IMG/VR virus record: IMGVR_UViG_3300042691_017836
Location: 1-30,480 of that record
DNA from: a virus
Strand: one strand, 5' to 3'
DNA length: 30,480 bases
The notes beneath the pieces are model-generated. The model was not told the origin of the DNA. It was given only the letters and a program-made list of their open reading frames with translations, and searched no databases. A program made the position numbers and the translations under genes. Within the stretch, counting starts at the first letter, position 1; every line of letters starts with the position of its first letter. Shown here piece by piece: positions 1 to 6,439 of the stretch.

Positions 1-11
1 GTTGTGCTCAT
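1..11 (-). CDS. 5' end of a divergent gene, running off the left edge
   Basis: Only four codons at most are visible: an ATG read leftward from position 11, giving Met-Ser-Thr and then the edge. No function can be assigned. It is proposed because a late-promoter box (17-24) lies immediately upstream with the same spacing to the ATG as at the 680-residue fibre gene (box 5706-5713, ATG at 5700). If real, it forms a divergent pair with the neck gene, separated by about 27 bases. The alternative is a chance ATG beside a promoter that serves something further left. Confidence 0.4.
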
Positions 12-16
12 GATAG

Positions 17-24
17 TATTTATC
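17..24 (-). promoter_or_regulatory. T4-type late promoter box (GATAAATA)
   Basis: The minus strand reads GATAAATA then CTATC then ATG. It differs from the T4 late box TATAAATA at the first base only and fits the cyanophage NATAAATA form. With the usual T4 geometry (box about -13 to -6) transcription would start on the A of the ATG at position 11. The same 13-base arrangement, with one base changed, recurs at 5701-5713. Confidence 0.6.
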
Positions 25-29
25 GTAGC

Positions 30-37
30 GGTAAATA
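30..37 (+). promoter_or_regulatory. Weak late-promoter-like box (GGTAAATA) for the neck operon
   Basis: The plus strand reads GGTAAATA just before the neck gene and matches the late box at the last six of eight bases. The predicted start would be near base 43, downstream of the first ATG (39) and just before the second in-frame ATG (45). If this is the promoter used, translation from position 45 on a nearly leaderless message is more likely than from 39. The operon may instead be read through from upstream. Confidence 0.3.
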
Positions 38-38
38 T

Positions 39-1436
39 ATGACTATGCCAAGACTCAGTCTCTACCGGCCCCAAAAGGGCAATGATTACCGATTTATAGA
101 TAAAACCATCTGGGAAATGTTCCAGGTTGGCGGCACGGATGTGCTGGTGCACAAATATCTTGGGCCCGATACCGCTGTGCAGGGCAACACTCCTTCGACG
201 CCCACGTACAACACAGACGATCCCTTTAACATACAGGATCTATTGTTCTTAGAAAATCGAGATCGCAAATATGATCCCGACATTTATCTGCTTAGGGGGG
301 TGTATAATCTCTCAGACATAGATTTCAATCTCAGCCAATTTGGACTGTTTCTACAGAACGATACTATTTTTATTACGTTCCACATCAACGACACTGTGGA
401 AAAGATAGGTCGTAAAATCATCGCAGGTGATGTGATAGAACTGCCGCACCTCACAGATGAATATGCGTTGAACGATCTTCAGTATGCGCTGAAAAGATTT
501 TATGTCATCGAAGAAGTAAGCAGAGCAGCAGAAGGATTTTCTGTGACATGGTATCCGCATCTGTACAGAGCCAAATGCAAACCATTGGTAGACAGCCAAG
601 AATATAAACAGATCTTAGACGGCATAGCCAACACAGACTCCGACCGAGGCTCCTACAATGCTGATATCACTTACTATCCTGGAGACATTGTCACAGGCGC
701 AGATGGCAAGAAATATCAGGTCACCCAAGAAGTAACAGGAGTTGCACCTCCCAATGGTACCTACTATGTGATCGCTGACACGCTGAAAGATATCATCTCT
801 ACCTACAACAAAGAAATGCAGATCACGTCAGCTGTATTAAATCAAGCAGAAGCTGATGCTCCTAAGAGTGGATATGATAACAGCAAGTTCTACACCTTGC
901 AGAGAGCAGAGGATGGCACAGCGGAACTTGCTTCGGTAGATGCCACTGCTGTGACTGTAGATGCTGAGACACAGGCCACTGACATAGATGGCACACCGTT
1001 GTTTGATGCAGACGGCAATCCTGTCTACGTAGGACAGACTGCAAGCTCGATGCTTATGTCTGCAGACGGCGACGGCTATAACGGGTATCTGACCAGAGAT
1101 GGCCTGCCGCCTAACGGCGCTCCATTTACTGCCGGTATCGCATTTCCTATCAATCCCACTGTGGGGCAGTTTGCTCTTAGGACTGATTATCTACCCAACA
1201 GACTGTTTAGATTTGATGGCAGACGTTGGACTAAATTTGAGGACAATGTGCGCATGACCATGAACAATCTCGGAGCCAGTGATGTAGGCTCGGGTGACAC
1301 CTATGCTGGCAAAGATATTCGTCAGACACAGAAGGCCACGTTTGTCAACAACACTACAGTGACTACCATAGATGGTCATGAGACCAAAGAAAAACAGAGC
1401 CTTACCAAGGCACTAAGACCACAGGCGGATGAATAA
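39..1436 (+). CDS. 14: T4 gp14-like neck protein with long C-terminal extension
   Basis: Likely neck (head completion) protein that joins the filled head to the tail. Residues about 15-195 follow the gp14 pattern: an N-terminal helix around FIDKTIWEMFQ, a segment with DLLFLENRDRKYDPDIYLL, then a beta-rich part with GLFLQNDTIFITFHIN, GDVIELPHLTDE and FYVIEEV, ending near WYPHLYRAKCKPL. T4 gp14 is about 256 residues; this protein has 465. The extra C-terminal part holds a module around residues 206-243 (TYYPGDIVTGADGKKYQVTQ) resembling the aromatic carbohydrate-binding-like repeats of the giant fibres here, and a segment near 370-405 with LRTDYLPNRLFRFDGRRWTK. The start is ambiguous between ATG 39 and ATG 45, two codons later. 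Its stop overlaps the next ATG (TAATG). Family assignment rests on motif recall and gene order, not on an alignment. Confidence 0.75.
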   Translation: MTMPRLSLYRPQKGNDYRFIDKTIWEMFQVGGTDVLVHKYLGPDTAVQGNTPSTPTYNTDDPFNIQDLLFLENRDRKYDPDIYLLRGVYNLSDIDFNLSQFGLFLQNDTIFITFHINDTVEKIGRKIIAGDVIELPHLTDEYALNDLQYALKRFYVIEEVSRAAEGFSVTWYPHLYRAKCKPLVDSQEYKQILDGIANTDSDRGSYNADITYYPGDIVTGADGKKYQVTQEVTGVAPPNGTYYVIADTLKDIISTYNKEMQITSAVLNQAEADAPKSGYDNSKFYTLQRAEDGTAELASVDATAVTVDAETQATDIDGTPLFDADGNPVYVGQTASSMLMSADGDGYNGYLTRDGLPPNGAPFTAGIAFPINPTVGQFALRTDYLPNRLFRFDGRRWTKFEDNVRMTMNNLGASDVGSGDTYAGKDIRQTQKATFVNNTTVTTIDGHETKEKQSLTKALRPQADE

Positions 1437-2998
1437 TGGATTTTTTCTATGATGGGCAAATAAGACGCTATGTAACACAGTTCATGCGTGTGTTCATAGG
1501 CTTCAAATACAAAGCTGGCAATGGTGATGAGGTCAGTGTGCCTGTAAGCTATGGTGACATGGCTCGCCAGGTAGCTGCTATCATCAAAGAAAATTCAGAA
1601 AATAAAATGCCGTCTGTGCCCAAGATCAGCTGTTATATCAGTGCCCTAGAAATGGATACGTCGCGGCTCAGTGATCCTACGTTTGTTTCTAAAGTGCATG
1701 TGAGGGAACGCAGATTCACAGATGCTGCGGGAACTAGAGAATATCAAAATGCGCAGGGTGGCAACTATACCGTAGAAAGACTAATGCCAACTCCTTTCAA
1801 GATGACCATGAAAGCAGACATATGGACTTCTAACACAGATCAAAAGCTGCAACTGCTGGAACAGATCCTTGTGCTGTTTAACCCTAGTCTAGAACTACAG
1901 ACCACAGACAACTATCTAGATTGGACCAGTCTCAGCACACTGTATCTTACCAGCACAAACTTTACCTCAAGGACTATTCCTGCTGGTGCGGAAAGCGAAA
2001 TAGATGTCTGTAGCCTTGACTTTGAAATACCAATCTATATCACTGCCCCTGCGAAAGTTAAAAAATTAGGTATCGTACAGACTATTATTTCAAATGTGTT
2101 CACAGAAACTGGAGATGTTGCTGATCTCGAACAGTTAATTTACAATCGTGAAAAACCAACAGTATCTATAGTAACTAATTCTAGTAACAGATATCGTGTG
2201 CTGCTGTTTAAGTCTAACACAGGCAACCTCACAGACAATCAGTATGACCTCACGCTGGTCAATCCTGACGCAGCAGTCTTATCACTGGGACTAGATGCAC
2301 AAGAATATAAAAATGGTGAGCCCGTAGAATGGGATCGTATCCTAGAAGTACAGGGCGGATATGTACCAGGCAGCGATGTGTTTTTTCTCAAAGATAGTGA
2401 CAGTGAAATTGTTGGCACATTTGTGATCAATCCTTTAGATAGAACAGTATTGACTGTGACTCTAGATCCAGATACCTATCCTGCTAACTCAGATATAGCA
2501 AGTGCTATAGAAACTCGTGGCACCGTGGATGCTATCATCGATCCTTACAAATACAATCCTCTAGAAGTGTATGGTAATCATGCTGGTATTCCTATAGGTT
2601 TGAGATTCCTCATGTTGGAGGATGTCAACAACAGTGCGAATCGCGGAGGATTCATCGAATACCCTAGTAATCCCGCAGACAGCACCAATGTGCCTTATCG
2701 CGGACCACAGGCTTGGCGTGAGCCCGGCAACGACGATTCGTCATGGGAAAACCAGGACGGCACTGATCCTGTAATCACAGCTAACTCCATCATAGAATGG
2801 TCCGGAACCAAGTGGAACACTATCTGGGATCCCGATGATAACACCTTACAAGATGATGCCGTTATTGATCAAGATTTCGAAGCCACCTATATCCAAAACA
2901 TCCGCACAGGTATCAAATACAAATGGGACGGCTCGCAATGGCTCAAGGCCTTTGAGGGCGAGTATGCGCCAGGACGTTGGAACTTCAGGATGGTCTGA
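1436..2998 (+). CDS. 15: T4 gp15-like tail sheath stabiliser / tail completion protein
   Basis: Likely the tail terminator that caps the tube and sheath and docks to the neck. The first 215 residues show the gp15 pattern: MDFFYDGQIRRYVTQFMRVF at the start, then VSVPVSYGDMARQVAAI, KMPSVPKISCYISALEMD, ERLMPTPFKMTMKADIWTSN and LQLLEQILVLFNPSLELQTT, ending with LDFEIPIYITAPAKVKKLG. T4 gp15 is about 270 residues; this one has 520. The second half is an added region with a beta-sandwich-like stretch and two Trp/Lys-rich repeats near the end (IIEWSGTKWNTIW and GIKYKWDGSQWLKAF), similar to the extension of the neck protein. The start overlaps the preceding stop, so translation is probably coupled. 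Order 14-15 is that of T4-like phages. Confidence 0.8.
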   Translation: MDFFYDGQIRRYVTQFMRVFIGFKYKAGNGDEVSVPVSYGDMARQVAAIIKENSENKMPSVPKISCYISALEMDTSRLSDPTFVSKVHVRERRFTDAAGTREYQNAQGGNYTVERLMPTPFKMTMKADIWTSNTDQKLQLLEQILVLFNPSLELQTTDNYLDWTSLSTLYLTSTNFTSRTIPAGAESEIDVCSLDFEIPIYITAPAKVKKLGIVQTIISNVFTETGDVADLEQLIYNREKPTVSIVTNSSNRYRVLLFKSNTGNLTDNQYDLTLVNPDAAVLSLGLDAQEYKNGEPVEWDRILEVQGGYVPGSDVFFLKDSDSEIVGTFVINPLDRTVLTVTLDPDTYPANSDIASAIETRGTVDAIIDPYKYNPLEVYGNHAGIPIGLRFLMLEDVNNSANRGGFIEYPSNPADSTNVPYRGPQAWREPGNDDSSWENQDGTDPVITANSIIEWSGTKWNTIWDPDDNTLQDDAVIDQDFEATYIQNIRTGIKYKWDGSQWLKAFEGEYAPGRWNFRMV

Positions 2999-3012
2999 CG
3001 CTAAGTACTCAC

Positions 3013-3408
3013 ATGCAACAGCGTGCCGGACTGCTATTTTTAGCCAAAACCACAGGTAGAATACTGTTGATCCTCGAGGATCAACGATGGACTGTACCTA
3101 CTTTCGTGAGAACAGGACCTTTGTTGGAAGACAGTGCTCCGCTGCTCAAAGATTATGCCACAGGCAGAATACTGCCTATTGAGTTGTATCTGTCAGAGGA
3201 TCGAGGATTTGAATACGGCACCTATGTGTGTGTGGTTGATCAAGAATTTCTAAACTCTGCGGTGCGGACTGTGTGCTGGGCCGATCTAGATGATCTTCCT
3301 AAACAACTGCATCTGGGTTTGAAAACCACGCTGAATAATCAAGTGATCAGAATTAAAATTGAAACTATCATGGAGTTAGAAAATGTCAAGCCTACTACAG
3401 AAATCTAG
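3013..3408 (+). CDS. NUDIX-like protein lacking the catalytic NUDIX box
   Basis: The N-terminus (AGLLFLAKTTGRILLILED) and C-terminus (TVCWADLDDLPKQLHLGLKT) match the flanks of a NUDIX hydrolase fold, with a first beta strand and the usual W-x-D-L-x-x-L-P segment. The part between, WTVPTFVRTGPLLEDSAPLL, stands where the G-x5-E-x7-REUxEExGU box should be. It has no such Glu cluster, so pyrophosphohydrolase activity is unlikely and a structural or binding role is more probable. ATG 3013 is chosen, 14 bases after the gp15 stop. The frame is also open back to a TTG at 2977, which overlaps gp15. The 3' end overlaps the next gene by 26 bases. Confidence 0.6.
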   Translation: MQQRAGLLFLAKTTGRILLILEDQRWTVPTFVRTGPLLEDSAPLLKDYATGRILPIELYLSEDRGFEYGTYVCVVDQEFLNSAVRTVCWADLDDLPKQLHLGLKTTLNNQVIRIKIETIMELENVKPTTEI

Positions 3409-3646
3409 TAGATTTCAACAAGACCACGAACGGTATCTAGCCAAGATTGAACAGATTCCAGAAGGTGAGTTCAAACAAGAAGTCAAAGAACTGCTGAACA
3501 AATTGATCTCTGAAGTTAGAAAACTAGACACCATGCACATGGAAATGATCTATACCAAACAGATGCCGTCTATGGGTTCCGATATGAAACAGAATATAGT
3601 AGCTATTCGTAAAAAACTAGATAACAAATTAAAAAATCTAGACTAG
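3383..3646 (+). CDS. Small helical protein of unknown function
   Basis: I do not recognise this 87-residue protein. It is highly charged, rich in Lys, Glu and Gln, and almost continuously helical or coiled-coil in pattern, for example FKQEVKELLNKLISEVRKLD and the C-terminal NIVAIRKKLDNKLKNLD. There is no signal peptide or membrane segment. A GGAG ribosome-binding site about seven bases before the ATG lies inside the preceding gene, which it overlaps by 26 bases, so the two are probably co-translated. It is the last gene of the plus-strand operon and faces a minus-strand gene only 11 bases away. Confidence 0.7.
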   Translation: MSSLLQKSSRFQQDHERYLAKIEQIPEGEFKQEVKELLNKLISEVRKLDTMHMEMIYTKQMPSMGSDMKQNIVAIRKKLDNKLKNLD

Positions 3647-3657
3647 TTTCTCTCTAA

Positions 3658-5700
3658 TTAGATGCTGCCAAAGTTCTTGATAGTTATTGTGCCTACCATA
3701 CCGGCATGTGATTGGCACTGATATCTATAGTTACCTGATATAGAATCGGGTATCTTCCAATACAATGTGCCAGATTGTTTTCCTTGCGCTGACGCCCCTG
3801 TGGTCACTACTCCGCTGGTGGTTACATGCACCAATCCAGTGTTGTAATTGGTACCGGTGTTGTCCTGTATTAGGAACGGATGGCTAGTAGCGCCGGCCAA
3901 ATTGAATGCGATAGTCGTAGCATTGATGGCATATATGGTAGGATCATCTGTGGTACCGTACTGATCAAATCTATAGGCTGATGTGCCGTTGGCAGTGACA
4001 TCCAACATAGTGATCGCAGGAAGATAAAATCTATCCACGGTGAGACTTCCTGCATCGCTAAGACCAGTGAATGCAGTAGCGCCAGCGGCGACTGTGCTGG
4101 TTATAGTTACTGTGTCTGTGCCTGCATCTGTGGTAATAGAAATACCTGTACCGGCTGCTATTGTCAGTGTATCTGTGCTAGAATCTGCTACGATGTTGCT
4201 CTGTCCGGTGACTGCCACAGTGGAAAATGTATTTTGAGCAGCACTGCTATTGGTTATAGTTATCGTATCTGTACCGGCATCTGTGGTAATAGTTATACCA
4301 CTACCAGCTACCAGTGTTAATGTGTCTGTGGCAGAATCAGCTACAACAGAACTTTGTCCAGCTACTGCGATAGTAGCGAAACTGTCGGATGCTGCTCCGC
4401 CGCCGCCTGCTACTGTAGCCCATGTATTATCTCCTCTGAGATAGGTAGTAGCGTCTCTAGTGCCAGACGCACCTAGTCTAAGCACAGGTACTGTCCCGCT
4501 GGTAAGTTCAGTGGCGTTCAATGCAGTAAGATTTGCACCGCTGGCGGCTGGCAGGGTCGCAGGCAATGCTGTGAGATTTGCTCCGCTTAGTGCAGGCAGT
4601 GTAGCTGGAAAACGTGCATCTGGTATAGTTCCAGCAGTCAGTTGTGTAGCATTTAACGCAGTCAGAGAACTGCCGATACCACTGAAGCTGGTAGCTGTCA
4701 ATAATCCAGCGTCTGATATAGTCGCAGAACTGTTTTGAATGATTGTACCTGTGGTACCATCGTAGCGTATGATAGCATTATCCACATACCCGCCGCCTGC
4801 GCTTAATACATCCCCTGTTCCCGCGCCTGACGCTCCTGTGGGGCCTGGTGGTCCTTGTGGTCCGGGAACTCCTACGGCGGTGGTCGATTGCCTTGTCCCG
4901 TCCGCGAATACAATTTCATTGCCTACCACAACATCTGAATCAAATGCCACCGTAGGCGTAAATGTGATGGTGGAACTGTCTGCTGAATCTATTGTGGTTC
5001 CTACAAAAGTAATAGAACCTGTGCTGGTAGTTGAACTTATGGTTACGGTGTCTGTGCCAGCATTGGTAGTAATAGTAATATTAGAGCCGGCGACTAGGGT
5101 TAGTGTGTCAGCAGTAGAATCGGCTATCACAGAGCTCTGTCCTGCAACAACCACAGTGCTAAATGAATTGGGCAGACTAGATTCGCTGGCTACTGGCACC
5201 CAAGCACTGGCATGAGCGTAATACAATTTCCCCGTATCGTGTGCGTGGGCTACCATACCGTGCCAATCTACAGCAGGAACTTCACTGGTTAAATCAGCCA
5301 GTGTGTCCCAGTGGAAACGTATCTTATTTTTTTGGCCAGATACTTCCAACAGTCCGTTGATGTGCAACATACTGGCGCTATCGTGTGTATGCCAATAAAC
5401 TTCAGCAAGATCGTTGACCTGACTGCCTGTACTAGGATAGTAGGCTATTCTACCAGCTACACCTGCCTGTACCCCACCACTAAATCCTGCTGAATTAGCT
5501 TTGGCAAGGAAATCTGAGTTAGTGATATTTGTTAAGTCTGCCTTAGCTAGTGTATAACCTCCCTGATATTGTCCGTCATACAAACGAAGTGTATTTGTAT
5601 CTTTATCGTAGAATATTTCTCCGCGAGATCCAGTTTTTCTATCTAGAAAATCAGCATCTCTAGGTATGATTCTTAAAATATTGAGGGTTTCTCTGGTCAT
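3658..5700 (-). CDS. Tail fibre protein with collagen-like segment and cupredoxin-like C-terminal domain
   Basis: A 680-residue elongated virion protein. The N-terminus (GSRGEIFYDKDTNTLRLYDG) is a motif I associate with T4-like cyanophage structural proteins. Residues about 178-225, 440-485 and 490-537 are three copies of a beta repeat (core VAGQSSVIADSTADTLTLVA). A collagen-like G-x-y run sits near 275-292 (GVPGPQGPPGPTGASGAG). Repeats based on SGANLTALNATQLTAGTIP follow at about 340-410. The last ~100 residues resemble a type I copper (cupredoxin) fold with His607, Cys662, His665 and Met668 in the pattern H...YQCQSHAGM. The gene starts directly at a late-promoter box (5706-5713) and has no visible Shine-Dalgarno. 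It is probably a trimeric fibre; copper binding is inference. Confidence 0.8.
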   Translation of the reverse strand: MTRETLNILRIIPRDADFLDRKTGSRGEIFYDKDTNTLRLYDGQYQGGYTLAKADLTNITNSDFLAKANSAGFSGGVQAGVAGRIAYYPSTGSQVNDLAEVYWHTHDSASMLHINGLLEVSGQKNKIRFHWDTLADLTSEVPAVDWHGMVAHAHDTGKLYYAHASAWVPVASESSLPNSFSTVVVAGQSSVIADSTADTLTLVAGSNITITTNAGTDTVTISSTTSTGSITFVGTTIDSADSSTITFTPTVAFDSDVVVGNEIVFADGTRQSTTAVGVPGPQGPPGPTGASGAGTGDVLSAGGGYVDNAIIRYDGTTGTIIQNSSATISDAGLLTATSFSGIGSSLTALNATQLTAGTIPDARFPATLPALSGANLTALPATLPAASGANLTALNATELTSGTVPVLRLGASGTRDATTYLRGDNTWATVAGGGGAASDSFATIAVAGQSSVVADSATDTLTLVAGSGITITTDAGTDTITITNSSAAQNTFSTVAVTGQSNIVADSSTDTLTIAAGTGISITTDAGTDTVTITSTVAAGATAFTGLSDAGSLTVDRFYLPAITMLDVTANGTSAYRFDQYGTTDDPTIYAINATTIAFNLAGATSHPFLIQDNTGTNYNTGLVHVTTSGVVTTGASAQGKQSGTLYWKIPDSISGNYRYQCQSHAGMVGTITIKNFGSI

Positions 5701-5705
5701 AATAG

Positions 5706-5713
5706 TATTTATC
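5706..5713 (-). promoter_or_regulatory. T4-type late promoter box (GATAAATA), predicted leaderless start
   Basis: The minus strand reads GATAAATA-CTATT-ATG. With T4 late-promoter spacing (box -13 to -6), +1 falls on the A of the ATG at 5700, so the fibre message would have no 5' leader. No purine-rich ribosome-binding site is present between box and ATG. The spacing and flanks copy the site at 11-24. Confidence 0.65.
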
Positions 5714-5794
5714 GAAAAATGATTTAGGTTTTCGCCAAATAACTATATTACAATTAAGTTAAAATATCAAAGATATCGTCTAGACAAAATAACT
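5714..5794 (-). other. AT-rich intergenic region between the oxygenase and fibre genes
   Basis: This is the longest gap between convincing genes in the window. Read on the minus strand it holds a small inverted repeat (ATATC-TTT-GATAT, followed by TTTAAC) at about 5764-5776. A second, CGAAAA...TTTTCG with a loop of about ten bases, lies just upstream of the late promoter. Either could end transcription of the oxygenase cassette, but both stems are short and AT-rich. No open reading frame is supported here. Confidence 0.3.
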
Positions 5795-6439
5795 TTATAA
5801 AATACTAATATATCCAGCAGAATCTTCTGGCCCTGGACACACGTTTCCGACAAAATCAACATTGAGTGTTTGGCGTATTCCTGGACCTTGAGGATAAACG
5901 CCATGTAGTAACCAGCTAGGAAAAATTACGATCATTCCCGGTTTTGGAGATATATGAACTACTTTATGTTTTACCGGAGTTAATGGATGATAGGGATCGG
6001 ACTGTAATACAAAATAAATTTGACCCGCTTTATCGTCGTTTTTATTTTGTTCCGGTACTTCGAGATAGGTCACAGAGCATACAGAATTTGGTCCATGATC
6101 GTGTATCGTATGATAACTGCCTTCTTCGCCGATCACAGTCCACGATCTGTTTGCTGAAATTCCTTGCCATTGACCTGGCATAAGACCGTGATGTACCAAT
6201 AACTTTTGTACGGTGTTTTCATACCACAATTTAAGTTCAGCCCATCCTTGTGGTTCTTCATGAACTTGGGATGGCATCCATGACGGGTTTATTAAGTAGT
6301 GCTGTCTAGATAATGGGCCTTTAGCTGTGGTATATGATGACCAATCTTCCGACGTTACATCACTGACTACTTTTTTAATAGTACCTAAATCAGCAATGTG
6401 ATCAGTGATCAGCCAATTTAATCCTTGACTAATTATCAA
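5795..6439 (-). CDS. 2-oxoglutarate/Fe(II)-dependent oxygenase-like protein
   Basis: Probably a double-stranded beta-helix dioxygenase of the small phage/marine '2OG-FeII_Oxy_5' type, which couples 2-oxoglutarate decarboxylation to substrate hydroxylation. Visible features: YHTIHDHGPNSVCSVTYLEV (His113-Asp114-His115 as the first metal-ligand cluster), then GMIVIFPSWLLHGVYPQG with distal His179, then Arg189 in GIRQTLNVDF, placed to bind the 2OG carboxylate. At 214 residues the length suits the family. The start is TTG at 6439, overlapping the halogenase stop as TTGA; no in-frame ATG occurs before about residue 54, which would cut off conserved sequence. This suggests translation coupled to the halogenase. 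The substrate is unknown. Confidence 0.8.
   Translation of the reverse strand: MIISQGLNWLITDHIADLGTIKKVVSDVTSEDWSSYTTAKGPLSRQHYLINPSWMPSQVHEEPQGWAELKLWYENTVQKLLVHHGLMPGQWQGISANRSWTVIGEEGSYHTIHDHGPNSVCSVTYLEVPEQNKNDDKAGQIYFVLQSDPYHPLTPVKHKVVHISPKPGMIVIFPSWLLHGVYPQGPGIRQTLNVDFVGNVCPGPEDSAGYISIL

Noticed and set aside
3617-3641. CTAGAT ... ATCTAG inverted repeat at the end of the plus-strand operon, as a terminator
   Set aside because: The stem has six base pairs, mostly A/T, with a 13-base loop, and lies inside the coding end of the 87-residue gene. The following T/C tract is weak.
4835-5170. Short repeats in the fibre gene as a CRISPR array or regulatory repeat
   Set aside because: The repeats are in frame, encode repeated beta motifs and a collagen run, and are not evenly spaced with unique spacers.
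4769-5215. A 148-residue plus-strand open frame opposite the 680-residue fibre gene
   Set aside because: It is Val/Pro/Ala-rich antisense of the repeat and collagen segments, with no ribosome-binding site, and the minus-strand frame carries recognisable fibre motifs.
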